This document shows, piece after piece, positions 1-8,775 of a DNA stretch of 64,000 nucleotides. Every line of letters starts with the position of its first letter. Position 1 is the first letter of the stretch. The position numbers and the translations under genes were made by a program. Under the pieces are notes generated by a model. It had not been told where the DNA came from. It did not search any database and saw only the letters and a list, made by a program, of their open reading frames with translations. The DNA is from Streptomyces sp. 1222.5 (GTDB taxonomy: Bacteria > Actinomycetota > Actinomycetes > Streptomycetales > Streptomycetaceae), in assembly GCF_900105245.1 (NCBI RefSeq), contig NZ_FNSZ01000001.1, forward strand, positions 3,472,001 through 3,536,000. Reading direction: 5' to 3'.

Positions 1-2
1 CC

Positions 3-857
3 GCGGGCGAGCGGCGCTGGCAGCGGGTCCAGGCGTTCGCGGGCGCCGCCGCGCTGGAGCTGCAGCAGAGGCCCGGCGGGGTGCACGAGACGCCGGGCGG
101 CCAGTGGCTGCGGGTGTGGCGCACCGAGCAGCCCAAGGACGCGGGCGGCGCGGCCGTCCACGCGGAGTTCCTGGTGCAGCAGGCCTGGCGCACGTCGACA
201 CCGGGCACGGACGACTTCCGGATCATCATGGAGGAGGCCCGGGACGCCTGCGCACAGGCGGCCCTGCTGGCCCCGGGCGACCCGGTGCCGTACCTCGTCG
301 AGCTGTCCATCGCGCGTGGACTCGCCTACTCGCAGGCCGAGTTCGAGCAGCTGTGGCTGAAGATCCTGGACCGCGCGCCGCATCACATGGGCGCGCATCT
401 CGCGGCGCTGCACTACTGGTGCGAGAAGTGGCACGGGTCGCGCGAGCAGGCGTACGCCTTCGCGGAGGCCGCGGCGGCCCGCGCCCCGCAGGGCTCGATG
501 CTCGCCGCGCTGCCGCTGTTCGCGGTCTTCGAGCACCTCCCCGAGGTGAACCTGGTCGCGGGCTTCTACCAGAGCGAGGTCGTCACCAGGGCGGTGCACG
601 GCGCGCTGCACGCGGTGCACGCCGCCCGGCCGGACGACCCGACGCTGGCGCACGTCCGGCACCTGCTGATCTTCTTCCTGGTCCGCGGCGAGCGCTGGGC
701 GGAGGCCATGCACCAGCTGATACACGTCGACGGTCACGTCGGCGCGCTGCCCTGGACCCTGTCCGCCGACCCGGCCGCCGAGTTCGCCGTCTACCGTGCG
801 CTGGCCGTCGCCGGTTACGAGGCCAACGGCGGCAGCCCGGCGACCCTGCCGGGCTGA
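3..857 (+). CDS. Hypothetical protein, 5' end outside the window
   Basis: The frame is open from the window edge, so the gene almost certainly starts upstream; an internal GTG at 81 has no ribosome-binding site and the frame before it (GERRWQRVQAFAGAAALELQ) reads like normal protein. The visible 284 residues are soluble and mostly helical, rich in Ala, His and Glu, with no signal peptide or membrane segment. Repeating helical pairs such as AQAALLAPGDPVPYLVELS and AFAEAAAARAPQGSMLAALP suggest a TPR-like scaffold, but this is an impression only. The family was not recognised. The next gene follows after about 100 bp on the same strand. Confidence 0.75.
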   Translation, partial: AGERRWQRVQAFAGAAALELQQRPGGVHETPGGQWLRVWRTEQPKDAGGAAVHAEFLVQQAWRTSTPGTDDFRIIMEEARDACAQAALLAPGDPVPYLVELSIARGLAYSQAEFEQLWLKILDRAPHHMGAHLAALHYWCEKWHGSREQAYAFAEAAAARAPQGSMLAALPLFAVFEHLPEVNLVAGFYQSEVVTRAVHGALHAVHAARPDDPTLAHVRHLLIFFLVRGERWAEAMHQLIHVDGHVGALPWTLSADPAAEFAVYRALAVAGYEANGGSPATLPG

Positions 858-956
858 CCGACGGCCGCGCGGCCGGTGCTCTCCGTCGCGCGGGGCGTCC
901 CAGGGCGGTCGAAAATCAGTGGCCGCCCGAACCGGCCGGGCTCCACGCTGTACGCC

Positions 957-1559
957 ATGGAACACCCCCAGCGCGAGATCCGTGCGGCCTACGCGGACTC
1001 CACGATCACCGTCTACCAGGCGTACTCCCCGGCGATCGGTCTGCCCGCCGTCCGCGAGGGCCGCTTTCCGGCCACGTGGAAGCGCGACCGGATGACGTGG
1101 ATCAAGCCGTCGTTCCTGTGGATGATGTACCGCTGCGGCTGGGGCGCCAAGGAGGGGCAGGAGACCGTACTCGCCGTCGAGATCCGCCGGGACGGCTTCG
1201 AGTGGGCACTGCGCCACGCGTGTCTGGCCGGCTACGCCCGCGGTGTGCACCCGGACCGAGCCGCCTGGCAGCGCCAGTTGAAGCGTTCGCCCGCCCGCGT
1301 GCAGTGGGACCCCGAGCGGGACCTGCGTCTGCGGCCGCTGCCGTACCGGTCCCTGCAACTCGGCCTCTCCGGTGAGGCCGCACGGCGCTACGCGGACGAG
1401 TGGACGGTCGCCATCCGCGACGTGACCCCGCTCGCCCGCGAGATCCACGCCCTCGTCGGCGCGGGCGACCTGGACTCCGCCGCGCGGCTGCTGCCCCTCG
1501 AGAGCCGCTACCCCGCCGGGGAGGAGCTCCTCGCCCACCTGCGGGGAGAAGAGGCATGA
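957..1559 (+). CDS. DUF4291 family protein
   Basis: This 200-residue cytoplasmic protein has the features of the DUF4291 family: an N-terminal REIRAAY and TITVYQAY stretch, then KRDRMTWIKPSFLWMMYRCG, and a later WDPERDLRL. Family length is about 190-210 residues, so it looks complete. ATG 957 is chosen because the conserved sequence begins right after it; an upstream in-frame start at 876 would add 27 unconserved residues. No biochemical function is established for the family that I can name. It is probably a single-gene unit downstream of the partial gene at the window edge. Confidence 0.8.
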   Translation: MEHPQREIRAAYADSTITVYQAYSPAIGLPAVREGRFPATWKRDRMTWIKPSFLWMMYRCGWGAKEGQETVLAVEIRRDGFEWALRHACLAGYARGVHPDRAAWQRQLKRSPARVQWDPERDLRLRPLPYRSLQLGLSGEAARRYADEWTVAIRDVTPLAREIHALVGAGDLDSAARLLPLESRYPAGEELLAHLRGEEA

Positions 1560-1697
1560 CAGAGCGGTTCGCCCACGGGCCGTGCACGGCCCGGGAGGCC
1601 AGGCCTCAGGTCCACCCCCGCGGATGACCGGACGTACGTCGGCGTCCCTCGTGCCCCGCGCCGGCACCCGAGATCGGTGACCGTCGCATCGGTGTGA

Positions 1698-2384
1698 TCA
1701 GGACGAGGCCTGGTCCGCTTTCCGGGCGTGCGGGGGCGGCAGGCGGAACAGGCCGTTCAGCCTGCGCAGTGCCTCGCTGCTGCCGGACGCCGACGCGACA
1801 CCGGTTCCGATCGCCTCGGTCAGGGTGAGGCCCTGGCCGGTCAGGCCGAGGAAGGTGTCCGCGCTGGTCGTGATGGTCACGTCCGGATGCTGGGCCGGTC
1901 CGTGCAGCGCTTCGATCGTCCCGTCGTCGATCCGGGCGTGGAAGATCTCGTCGTCGACGCGGAACTCGTACACCGCGCGCAGTCCTGTGGCGGCCACGCT
2001 GTCGAAGCAGGCCCGCAGCCCGAGCACGGCCCAGCCCGGGTGGAACGTCTCGGCCGGGCGGGGCGTGCCCATCGCCCACTTCAGTCCCCACCGGGCCAAC
2101 TCCATGACGACCTGCCCGAGTTCCTCGCCGGCCTGGGTGAGGGCGTAGGCGGGGGTCCGGGCCGGCGGAGGAAGCGTGATCTTGTGCGCCAGTCCCTCGC
2201 GTTCCAAGTGTTTCAGGCGGGCGGCCAGCAGTCCGGTGCCGAGACCGCGCAGGCTGGACTGGAGGTCGCCGAACCGCTTGGGTCCGGTCAGCAGTTCGCG
2301 GATCAGCAGCAGCGTCCACCGCTCGCCGACGAGGTCGAGGGTGCGCGCGGTCGCGCAGTACTGGTTGTACGTTCGCTGTTCCAC
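1698..2384 (-). CDS. HxlR-family transcriptional regulator with C-terminal SCP2-like domain
   Basis: Residues 1-100 form an HxlR/MarR-type winged helix: CATARTLDLVGERWTLLLIR, then RFGDLQSSLRGLGTGLLAARL as recognition region and a wing near residue 75. Residues 120-215 resemble an SCP2/sterol-carrier-like domain found in some actinobacterial HxlR proteins and may bind a hydrophobic ligand. The start is GTG 2384. Only 9 bp separate it from the stop of the hydrolase gene upstream, so it is probably the last gene of an operon with the hydrolase and the luciferase-like oxidoreductase. Regulators of this family often sense electrophiles or peroxides, which fits the divergent ohr gene; that link is inferred from context. 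Confidence 0.85.
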   Translation of the reverse strand: MEQRTYNQYCATARTLDLVGERWTLLLIRELLTGPKRFGDLQSSLRGLGTGLLAARLKHLEREGLAHKITLPPPARTPAYALTQAGEELGQVVMELARWGLKWAMGTPRPAETFHPGWAVLGLRACFDSVAATGLRAVYEFRVDDEIFHARIDDGTIEALHGPAQHPDVTITTSADTFLGLTGQGLTLTEAIGTGVASASGSSEALRRLNGLFRLPPPHARKADQASS

Positions 2385-2393
2385 TTCACCACT

Positions 2394-3092
2394 CTAGACT
2401 CGGCGCTTCCCGTTCTTGAATGAGGAAGCCTCCACGAGCACCCGGGCGAGCGGCTCGGGCCGGGTGAGCATCACGTCGTGCGGGCCGTCCATCGCGTACG
2501 TCCGATACCCGACGGCCGCGCCCATCCGGTCGAACGGATAGGTCTGAGGCCTGCAGTGAACGGCCGTTCCGGGAATCCGGTCGACCGCCCCGGCCAGGCG
2601 AGTGGGTTCGGTGAAGGTGCGCAGCAGCTGGGGGAGCAGGCGCGCGGCGAGCCAGGCCGCGCTGTCGGTGTCGACGATGCCGAAGGCCGCCGGGGGCGGG
2701 GCCGGGACGCACCGTCCGTCAGCGGATCTCTCCGCCGCCGCACGGACCGCGTCGGCGAACGCGTCGGGCGCCAGGCTGAACATGCTGGCGCCGTCGGGTC
2801 CGGCCCATCCGTCCAGGAGGACGATGTGGCCGACGGCATCGGGTCGCAGGTCGGCCGCCTCTCGTACGACCAGGCCCGCGTAGCTGTGCCCCACCAGTAC
2901 GAGCTCCTCATCGTCCGGAACGGTGTCGAGGGCGGCGACAACCCTCTGGGCGTGCGCGTGGAGCCCGTGGTCGCCGACGGCGCTGAGGTCCGGTGTGAGC
3001 GTGCGCGCCCCGGCCGCGTGCAGCAGCGGGACGATTCGGTCCCAGGCCCACGGTCCGTGCCAGGCGCCGTGGACGAGAACGAACGTGGTCAT
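2394..3092 (-). CDS. Alpha/beta hydrolase (AB hydrolase-1, esterase/EstC-like)
   Basis: The protein has 232 residues. It opens with TTFVLVHGAWHGPWAWD, the oxyanion-hole strand typical of small alpha/beta hydrolases of the salicylate-esterase/EstC group. The nucleophile elbow is GHSYAG (Ser near residue 70), and a GPHDVML stretch near residue 208 supplies the histidine. There is no signal peptide, so it is cytosolic. Its ATG overlaps the stop of the preceding oxidoreductase gene by 4 bp (3089-3092), indicating translational coupling. The substrate is unknown. Confidence 0.88.
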   Translation of the reverse strand: MTTFVLVHGAWHGPWAWDRIVPLLHAAGARTLTPDLSAVGDHGLHAHAQRVVAALDTVPDDEELVLVGHSYAGLVVREAADLRPDAVGHIVLLDGWAGPDGASMFSLAPDAFADAVRAAAERSADGRCVPAPPPAAFGIVDTDSAAWLAARLLPQLLRTFTEPTRLAGAVDRIPGTAVHCRPQTYPFDRMGAAVGYRTYAMDGPHDVMLTRPEPLARVLVEASSFKNGKRRV

Positions 3093-4036
3093 CGGTGATC
3101 CTCCTCGCGCAGCAGGGGCAGCACCCGGTCGGCGAACTCCTCCAGGGCCGCCTCGTGGTCATCGGCCGCCAGGCGGATCACGAGGTGGCGGGCGCCGGCC
3201 GCGACGTAACCGGTCAGCCAGTCGGCGGCTTGGCGGGCGGTGCCGGCGAACAGGGCCTGGATCCGTGCGATGACGTCCAGGGGTACGCCGTAGTAGCGCT
3301 CGACGCTTGTCCGCAGGCGCCTTCGCGCCTTCTCCGGGTCCTGGGTCAAGCAGAGCGTCACGTACAGCGCCGGGGTGACCGACCGGGGCGCGGCCGCCCG
3401 CTCGATGACCTGGTGCCCCTCCGCGTACATTGCCGCCGTGGCCGGATAGGGGAGCCAGCCGTCGGCGAGGCGGGCCACGCGCCGCAGCGCCGGTACGCCG
3501 TTCCCGGGCAGCCAGACAGGTGGCCCTCCCGGGCGGGACGGCGGGGGTGCGATCCGCACGTCCTCAAAGGCGAAGTGCTCGCCCTGGAAGGACACCGTCT
3601 CCCCCGACCAGAGCTGCCGCATGACAGTGATCGATTCCTCCGTGCGGCTGGTGCGGCGCTCGAATCCGATGCCGATCGACGCGAACTGGGCCCGGGTGGC
3701 CGGGTTCGGGAATCCGCTCCCCATGCCGGCGATCAGGCGTCCGTCCGACAACCGGTCGAGGGTGGCGAGTTGGTGCGCCAGCAGGATCGGATGGCGCAGC
3801 GCCGGCAGCAGCACCGCCGTGCCGAGCGCGACCCGTTCGGTCGCCTGGGACACGGCGGCCAACAGCAGCAGCGGATCCGCCCGCGGCCTGGTCAGGGGAC
3901 TGTCGCCCGCCCAGACCGAGTCCAGCCCCAGCTCCTCGGCCCGCCGCGCCCGGACGGCGAGCCGCGCCAGGTCGTGGTCACCCAGAACGGACTGGTCGCG
4001 TGTCGGCAGCAGGTAGCCGACCTCCGGCTTCGTCAT
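3089..4036 (-). CDS. LLM-class (luciferase-like, probably F420- or FMN-dependent) oxidoreductase
   Basis: This 315-residue protein has the bacterial luciferase-like TIM-barrel signature: EELGLDSVWAGDS near residue 35, LAAVSQATERVALGTAVLLP, LDRLSDGRLIAGMGSGF and ESITVMRQLW. These match the LLM family that uses F420 or FMN to oxidise or reduce small molecules; the cofactor cannot be decided from the sequence alone. It is the first gene of a minus-strand three-gene unit and is divergent from ohr, with only 100 bp between the two starts. A role in detoxifying small organic compounds together with the hydrolase is plausible but inferred. Confidence 0.87.
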   Translation of the reverse strand: MTKPEVGYLLPTRDQSVLGDHDLARLAVRARRAEELGLDSVWAGDSPLTRPRADPLLLLAAVSQATERVALGTAVLLPALRHPILLAHQLATLDRLSDGRLIAGMGSGFPNPATRAQFASIGIGFERRTSRTEESITVMRQLWSGETVSFQGEHFAFEDVRIAPPPSRPGGPPVWLPGNGVPALRRVARLADGWLPYPATAAMYAEGHQVIERAAAPRSVTPALYVTLCLTQDPEKARRRLRTSVERYYGVPLDVIARIQALFAGTARQAADWLTGYVAAGARHLVIRLAADDHEAALEEFADRVLPLLREEDHR

Positions 4037-4108
4037 CTTCCCTCCCAGCTCGTCACGGGGCTCACGAACCTAACCGTTGACTTCTCATTTTTTAAGTGGA
4101 AGGTTCAG

Positions 4109-4123
4109 ATTACGGTAATTACC
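4109..4123. promoter_or_regulatory. Candidate operator between ohr and the oxidoreductase-hydrolase-hxlR unit
   Basis: The 100-bp divergent region contains ATTACGGTAATTACC, in which two palindromes overlap: ATTAC-g-GTAAT (4109-4119) and GGTAATTACC (4114-4123). It lies 13 bp before the ohr start and next to the AT-rich run at 4085-4095, the only such run here. A TTGACT hexamer occurs at 4077-4082, but I see no convincing -10 at the usual distance. Binding by the HxlR protein encoded at the end of the divergent unit is an inference. Confidence 0.5.
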
Positions 4124-4136
4124 AAAGGAGTTCAGG

Positions 4137-4565
4137 ATGTCCAAGGCGCTCTACACGGCGCAGGCGCACGTCGCCGGAGGCAGGAACGGCCGCGGCCGCA
4201 CGACCGACGGACGGCTGGATCTGGACCTGCGGCAGCCGAAGGAGCTGGGCGGGGACGGTGAGGGCGCGAACCCCGAGCAGCTCTTCGCGATCGGGTACGC
4301 CGCCTGTTTCGGTGCGACGCTCGCCCTGATCGGGCAGCGTGCCGAGCTCAAGGCTCACGACGCGGAGATCGACTCGTCGGTCTCGCTGATCCCGATCGAC
4401 GGCGGCCGCTTCAAGCTCCGCGTCGAGCTGCGGATCTCGCTCCCCTCGGTCACCGGCGAGCAGGCGTTCGACCTGGCCAGGACGGCTGACCAGGTCTGCC
4501 CGTACTCCGATGCCACGCGCGGCAACATCGACGTGGCCATGGTGGTCAACGGCACGCGGCTGTGA
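4137..4565 (+). CDS. ohr: Organic hydroperoxide resistance protein Ohr (OsmC family)
   Basis: Ohr reduces organic hydroperoxides in the cytosol with a pair of cysteines that are recycled by dihydrolipoyl proteins. At 142 residues it has the usual family length. Both active-site cysteines are visible: C57 in EQLFAIGYAACF and C121 in VCPYSDATRGN, the Ohr signature. A good ribosome-binding site (AAAGGAG, 4124-4130) precedes the ATG. Most Streptomyces ohr genes are controlled by a MarR-type OhrR; here the nearest regulator is instead of HxlR type, in the divergent operon. Two strong hairpins follow the stop codon. Confidence 0.95.
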   Translation: MSKALYTAQAHVAGGRNGRGRTTDGRLDLDLRQPKELGGDGEGANPEQLFAIGYAACFGATLALIGQRAELKAHDAEIDSSVSLIPIDGGRFKLRVELRISLPSVTGEQAFDLARTADQVCPYSDATRGNIDVAMVVNGTRL

Positions 4566-4570
4566 CGCGG

Positions 4571-4628
4571 CCCCGCTCCCCGGCAGAGGGGAGCGGGGGC
4601 TCCCGCGCCCTCGTCGGCGCGGGAGCCC
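4571..4628 (+). terminator. Tandem GC-rich hairpins after ohr
   Basis: Two hairpins abut. The first pairs CCCCGCTCCCC with GGGGAGCGGGG (4571-4598). The second has a 13-bp perfect stem, GGGCTCCCGCGCC with its complement (4597-4628). They share two bases, so they are mutually exclusive or sequential. There is no U-tract, as is usual in Streptomyces. They separate ohr from the phosphatase gene downstream. Confidence 0.8.
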
Positions 4629-4761
4629 GGGACTCCGCCGCGCGGCTGCGGGCCCCGGTGACGGCCGGTCCGCCCGGCGGCCGGCTCCGGCCCGCAGGTC
4701 ACGTCAGGGAGAGTCGCGGACGTGGCCCACGGGGAGGAACATCGGAGGCGGAGGCAAGGTG

Positions 4762-7203
4762 GTGGCTATGGGGACGCCGTCGATCCATTTCAGCGAGAGT
4801 CCCGAGGATCCGTTCGCCCTGGGGCGTGGCGCGTCGGCCGTGCTCGACGATCGGGGCACCGTGGTCGGCTGGAGCGCCCGTGCCCAGGACCTGCTCGGCT
4901 ACCCGGCCAAGGAAGTGATCGGCCGGCCGTGGCGAGACCTGCTGGTCGACAGCCGTGATCTGCCGGTCGCGCGGTCCGCCGTCGTGGACGCAGTGAAGGC
5001 GGGGGGATGGTTCGGTGTCGTGCCCGTACGGCACCGTGACGGACGCCGGCTGGAGATGGGTTTCCGGGCCCGTACGGTCACCCGGGAGGGCGGCGGTCAG
5101 GAATGGATCCTGGTCGGCGCTCCCGCCGCGGAGGTCATCGCCTGGCAGCGGGACCGCGCACTGCTGGACGGGCTGTACCGCCGGTCCCCGATCGGACTGG
5201 TCACCTACGACCCCGACAGGCGGGTCATCCGGGTCAACCGGGCGGTCGAGAAGGCGAGCGGGGTCCCGGCCGAGTTGCCGGTGGGCCACCGGCCCCGCGA
5301 GTTCATGGTCGACGAGGACGCGGGTCCGGCGGACGAACGGGTCCGGCACGTCCTGGAGACCGGCGAACCGCTGATCTTCACGGAGCAGTCCGCCCGGGCA
5401 CGCCACGAGCCGGGCCGGGAACGGATCGTGTCCGTCTCGGCGTTCCGGATGGAGGACCCCTCGGGCCGGGTGCTCGGCGTCGCCGAGACCATCGAGGACG
5501 TCACCGACCGCCACCGGGCCCAGCGCAGGCTCGCCATGCTGAACGAGGCGAGTGCCCTGATCGGCACCTCCCTCGACGTGCGGCAGACCGCCCGGGAACT
5601 GGCCGACGTGGCCGTCGAGGGTCTGGCCGACTACTGCTCGGTGGACCTGCTCAAACCCGTGACGCTGGGGGACGAACCCAGTCCCAACGCGACGGGCCCC
5701 CTGCTGCGGACCGCCCTCTCACCGACGGAACACCGCATCCCGTACCGGGAGGGCGACGTGGTGCCGCTGCTGCCGGAATCCGCGCAGGCACGGTGCCTGG
5801 CCGAGCGTCGCCCGATCCTCGAAGGACTGCTGTCCCTCCGTCCCGAGTGGTACGCCATGGACCGGCGGCGGATCGAACTCGCCCTGGGGCTCGGTGTCCA
5901 TTCGCTGATCGCGGTGCCCCTGATCGCGCGCGGCATCGTCCTGGGGGTGGTGAGCCTGTGGCGGTCGCGCAATTCGGAGCCGTTCGAGGACGGCGACGCG
6001 GCGGTGGCCCAGGAACTCTCCTCGCGCGCGGCCGTCTGCATCGACAACGCGCGCCGCTTCACCCAGCAGCAGAACACCGCCCTGACCCTCCAGCGCAGTC
6101 TGCTGCCGAGCGCCCTGTCCGATCTGCCGGCCGTGGAGGTGGCCTGCCGCTACCTCCCGGCGAGCGGTGAACCGGGCCTGGGGGGCGACTGGTTCGACGT
6201 GATCCCGTTGTCGGGGGCCCGCGTGGCCCTGGTCGTCGGAGACGTGGTCGGTCACGGAATCCACGCCGCGGCCTCGATGGGCCGGCTGCGCGCCGCCGCG
6301 CGCACCCTGGCCAGCCTCGACCTGGAGCCGGACGAGGTGGTGGCGCGGCTGGACGATCTGGTCAGTCTGCTGGCAGGCGAACTGGAGGCGAACGCCGACG
6401 ACAACCCGTCGGCGATCGAGCAGGTGCTCGGGGCCACCTGCCTCTACGCCGTCTACGATCCCGTCTCCCAGCGCTGTTCCCTGGCGCGGGCCGGTCACCC
6501 GGCGCCGGTCGTGTCCACCCCGGACGGCGAGGTGACCGTGCTGGACCTGCCCGCGGGGCCGCCGCTGGGCCTGGGCGGCCTGCCCTTCGAGACGTACGAC
6601 CTGGACCTGCCCGAGGGCAGCCTGCTCACCCTCTACACCGACGGCCTCCTGGAGGCGGGCGTCGGCGACGTGGACACCGCGCTGGACCACCTGCGCACCT
6701 GTCTCGCCGCGACCACGGAATCCCTGGAGCACACCTGCCACGCCGTGGTCGAGGCGCTGCTGCCCAAGGGCCATCTCCCGACCGACGACGTCGCGCTGCT
6801 CATCGCCCGTACCCGGGTGCTGCGGCCGCAGAACGTCGCCTCGTGGGAGCTGCCGCTGGAGGCCACCTCGGCCGCCCGCGCCCGGGAGCTGACCACGGCG
6901 AAGCTCGACGAATGGGGGCTGTCCGAACTGGCCTTCACCACCGAGCTGGTCGCGAGCGAACTGGTCACCAACACCTACCGGTACGCGGCCGGCCCGGTCA
7001 CCCTGCGCCTCATCCGCACGGACACCCTGATCTGCGAGGTGTCCGACACCAGCCACACGTCCCCGCACCTGCGCCGGGCCCTCAGCACGGACGAGGGCGG
7101 GCGCGGCCTCTTCCTGGTCGCCCAGCTCACGGAACGCTGGGGCACCCGCTACACGCACGACGGCAAGACGGTCTGGACGGAGCAGCCGCTGCCGGCCGTC
7201 TGA
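4762..7203 (+). CDS. PAS-PAS-GAF-SpoIIE phosphatase with C-terminal anti-sigma-type ATPase domain
   Basis: This large cytosolic signalling protein (813 residues) belongs to the Streptomyces RsbU/SpoIIE group. In order: PAS (about 20-125, including ARAQDLLGYPAKEVIGRPW), PAS (about 140-255), GAF (about 265-425), a PP2C/SpoIIE phosphatase (about 455-665, with metal-binding GGDWFDVIPL, VVGDVVGHGIHAA and a late TDDVALL), and a GHKL ATPase of RsbW type (about 690-805, with ELVASELVTNTYRYA and DEGGRGLFLV). Known homologues dephosphorylate STAS-domain anti-sigma antagonists, while the ATPase domain phosphorylates them or binds a sigma factor; the partner here is unknown. GTG 4762 is chosen because GGAGG at 4750-4754 lies 7 bp before it; GTG 4759 and ATG 4768 are alternatives. 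An upstream extension would overlap ohr. Confidence 0.92.
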   Translation: MAMGTPSIHFSESPEDPFALGRGASAVLDDRGTVVGWSARAQDLLGYPAKEVIGRPWRDLLVDSRDLPVARSAVVDAVKAGGWFGVVPVRHRDGRRLEMGFRARTVTREGGGQEWILVGAPAAEVIAWQRDRALLDGLYRRSPIGLVTYDPDRRVIRVNRAVEKASGVPAELPVGHRPREFMVDEDAGPADERVRHVLETGEPLIFTEQSARARHEPGRERIVSVSAFRMEDPSGRVLGVAETIEDVTDRHRAQRRLAMLNEASALIGTSLDVRQTARELADVAVEGLADYCSVDLLKPVTLGDEPSPNATGPLLRTALSPTEHRIPYREGDVVPLLPESAQARCLAERRPILEGLLSLRPEWYAMDRRRIELALGLGVHSLIAVPLIARGIVLGVVSLWRSRNSEPFEDGDAAVAQELSSRAAVCIDNARRFTQQQNTALTLQRSLLPSALSDLPAVEVACRYLPASGEPGLGGDWFDVIPLSGARVALVVGDVVGHGIHAAASMGRLRAAARTLASLDLEPDEVVARLDDLVSLLAGELEANADDNPSAIEQVLGATCLYAVYDPVSQRCSLARAGHPAPVVSTPDGEVTVLDLPAGPPLGLGGLPFETYDLDLPEGSLLTLYTDGLLEAGVGDVDTALDHLRTCLAATTESLEHTCHAVVEALLPKGHLPTDDVALLIARTRVLRPQNVASWELPLEATSAARARELTTAKLDEWGLSELAFTTELVASELVTNTYRYAAGPVTLRLIRTDTLICEVSDTSHTSPHLRRALSTDEGGRGLFLVAQLTERWGTRYTHDGKTVWTEQPLPAV

Positions 7204-7230
7204 CGGTCCGTACGGTCCGCCGGCGCGGGT

Positions 7231-8028
7231 TCAGCGGCGCACGGGTGCCTCGATGGCGAGGAGGCGGTCGCGCAGGACGGGGAGTTCGGAGCGGATTCGG
7301 GAGACCTCCGCCGTGTCGAGGTCCACGGTCACCGTCTCCTCGGCGGTGCCGGCCTCGCCCAGGACGGTCCCCCACGGGTCGATGACCATGCCGTGTCCGG
7401 CCTGCCGCGTGTCGCCGTGGGTGCCCGTCGCGCAGCAGGCCAGGAGGAAGACCTGTTCCTCCAGGGCCCGGGTACGGGTGAGGAGTTGCCAGTGGCCGAG
7501 GCGGGCGGCGGGCCAGGCGGCGGGCACCACGACCAGCTCGGCGCCCGCGTCGAGCAGCCCGCGGAAGAGTTCGGGGAAGCGGAGGTCGTAGCAGATGGCG
7601 AGACCGGTCACGCCGAACCCGGTGGGAACGGTGACGATGTCGTCGCCGCCGCCCATCAGGGTCGCCTCGCCGGTGTCGAAGCCGTACCGGTGGATCTTGC
7701 GATAGCGGCCACGCAGTTCGCCGGCCCGGTCGAAGAGCAGCGCGGTGTTGTACAGGGCCCCGTCGCCGTCCCGTTCGACGATCGATCCGGCGTGGAGCCA
7801 CACCCCGGCCCGACGCGCCGCGGCCGACATGGCCTCGGCCGTGGGGCCGTCGGCCCCTTCGGCATCGCGCTCCCAGCGGTCGTACGACCAGGCGCCGGCC
7901 GCCCACAGCTCCGGCAGGACCACGAGGTCGTCGCCCGCCCGGCAGCGCACCAGCGAAGCCGCCCTGAGCCGGCGTTCCCCGGCGGAGTCCGACGCGCCCA
8001 CGGACAGCTGGATCAGCGAAGCACGCAT
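7231..8028 (-). CDS. Carbon-nitrogen hydrolase (nitrilase superfamily, amidase-like)
   Basis: The 265-residue protein shows the nitrilase-fold catalytic triad: Glu in LVVLPELWAAG, Lys in YRKIHRYGFD, and Cys in LAICYDLRFPELFR. The architecture is closest to Nit2/omega-amidase-like members, which hydrolyse small carboxamides in the cytosol. The start is ATG 8028, preceded by a very strong AGGAGGTG; the open frame continues upstream on the minus strand but overlaps gntK and is not used. Gluconokinase lies 47 bp upstream in the same direction, so the two may be cotranscribed. Confidence 0.9.
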   Translation of the reverse strand: MRASLIQLSVGASDSAGERRLRAASLVRCRAGDDLVVLPELWAAGAWSYDRWERDAEGADGPTAEAMSAAARRAGVWLHAGSIVERDGDGALYNTALLFDRAGELRGRYRKIHRYGFDTGEATLMGGGDDIVTVPTGFGVTGLAICYDLRFPELFRGLLDAGAELVVVPAAWPAARLGHWQLLTRTRALEEQVFLLACCATGTHGDTRQAGHGMVIDPWGTVLGEAGTAEETVTVDLDTAEVSRIRSELPVLRDRLLAIEAPVRR

Positions 8029-8075
8029 GCCTGTCACCTCCTGGACGAACGCGCGCGACGGCGCGGGGAGCGGGG

Positions 8076-8600
8076 CTACCCGCCCGGCGGTGGCACCGCA
8101 CGCAGCACCTCCGCCAGGACCTCCTCGCGGCCCCCGGACGCGTCGACGGTGACGCCCGGCTCGTCGGCCTGGAGCGGTTCGAGGATCGCGTACTGCGAGT
8201 CGAGCAACTGCGGTGGCATGAAGTGTCCCCGGCGGCGGGCGATCCGTTCCGCGGCGACCGCCCGGTCCAGCGCGAGGTGGATGAACCACAGGTCCGCCCC
8301 CGTACGCCGGAACCGGTCCCGGTACGCGCGTCTGAGCGCGGAACACGTGGCGACACCCCCGCGCCCCCCGGCGGCCGTCGTCCGGATCCACTCGGTGAAG
8401 GCGGCCAGCCAGGGCTCACGATCGGCTTCGTCGAGCGGGTGCCCGGCCGCCATCTTGGCGCGGTTCGCCGCCGGGTGCAGGTCGTCACCGTCCACGTACG
8501 GCACGGCGAGCCGTTGCGCGAGCCACGCTCCGACCGTGGACTTGCCGGACGCCGACACGCCCATCACGATCACCAGGCGTGTACCGTCGGCCCTGGTCAA
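8076..8600 (-). CDS. gntK: Gluconokinase
   Basis: This enzyme phosphorylates D-gluconate to 6-phosphogluconate, feeding the pentose phosphate pathway. At 174 residues it has family length. The Walker A motif GVSASGKSTV lies near residue 14, followed by the gluconate-kinase signature YVDGDDLHPAANRAKMAAG, then CSALRRAYRDR and the GHFMPPQLLDSQ loop. No permease or gluconate operon is adjacent. A nitrilase-like gene follows 47 bp downstream on the same strand. Confidence 0.93.
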   Translation of the reverse strand: MTRADGTRLVIVMGVSASGKSTVGAWLAQRLAVPYVDGDDLHPAANRAKMAAGHPLDEADREPWLAAFTEWIRTTAAGGRGGVATCSALRRAYRDRFRRTGADLWFIHLALDRAVAAERIARRRGHFMPPQLLDSQYAILEPLQADEPGVTVDASGGREEVLAEVLRAVPPPGG

Positions 8601-8775
8601 CGGGCCTCCCTGAGGGGACGGTGGAAGACTGGTCCATGTCCACTATCGCCCGTCGCCGCAGGACGTGCCGTATGAGCCGACCCTTCCCGGGGAGCCCCCC
8701 GGTCGCACCGGTCACTCCTGCCGGCCGGAAGCGCTGCCGGGAGCACGGCCGAACGCGGGACCGGAAGCACCACCC

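Noticed and set aside
4077..4105. Complete -35/-10 promoter for ohr from TTGACT
   Set aside because: No acceptable -10 hexamer lies at 16-19 bp, so only the hexamer and the palindromes are reported.
4510..4761. Longer start for the SpoIIE-type protein
   Set aside because: It would overlap ohr and cross its terminators, and the added residues have no PAS-like character; GTG 4762 has a good ribosome-binding site.
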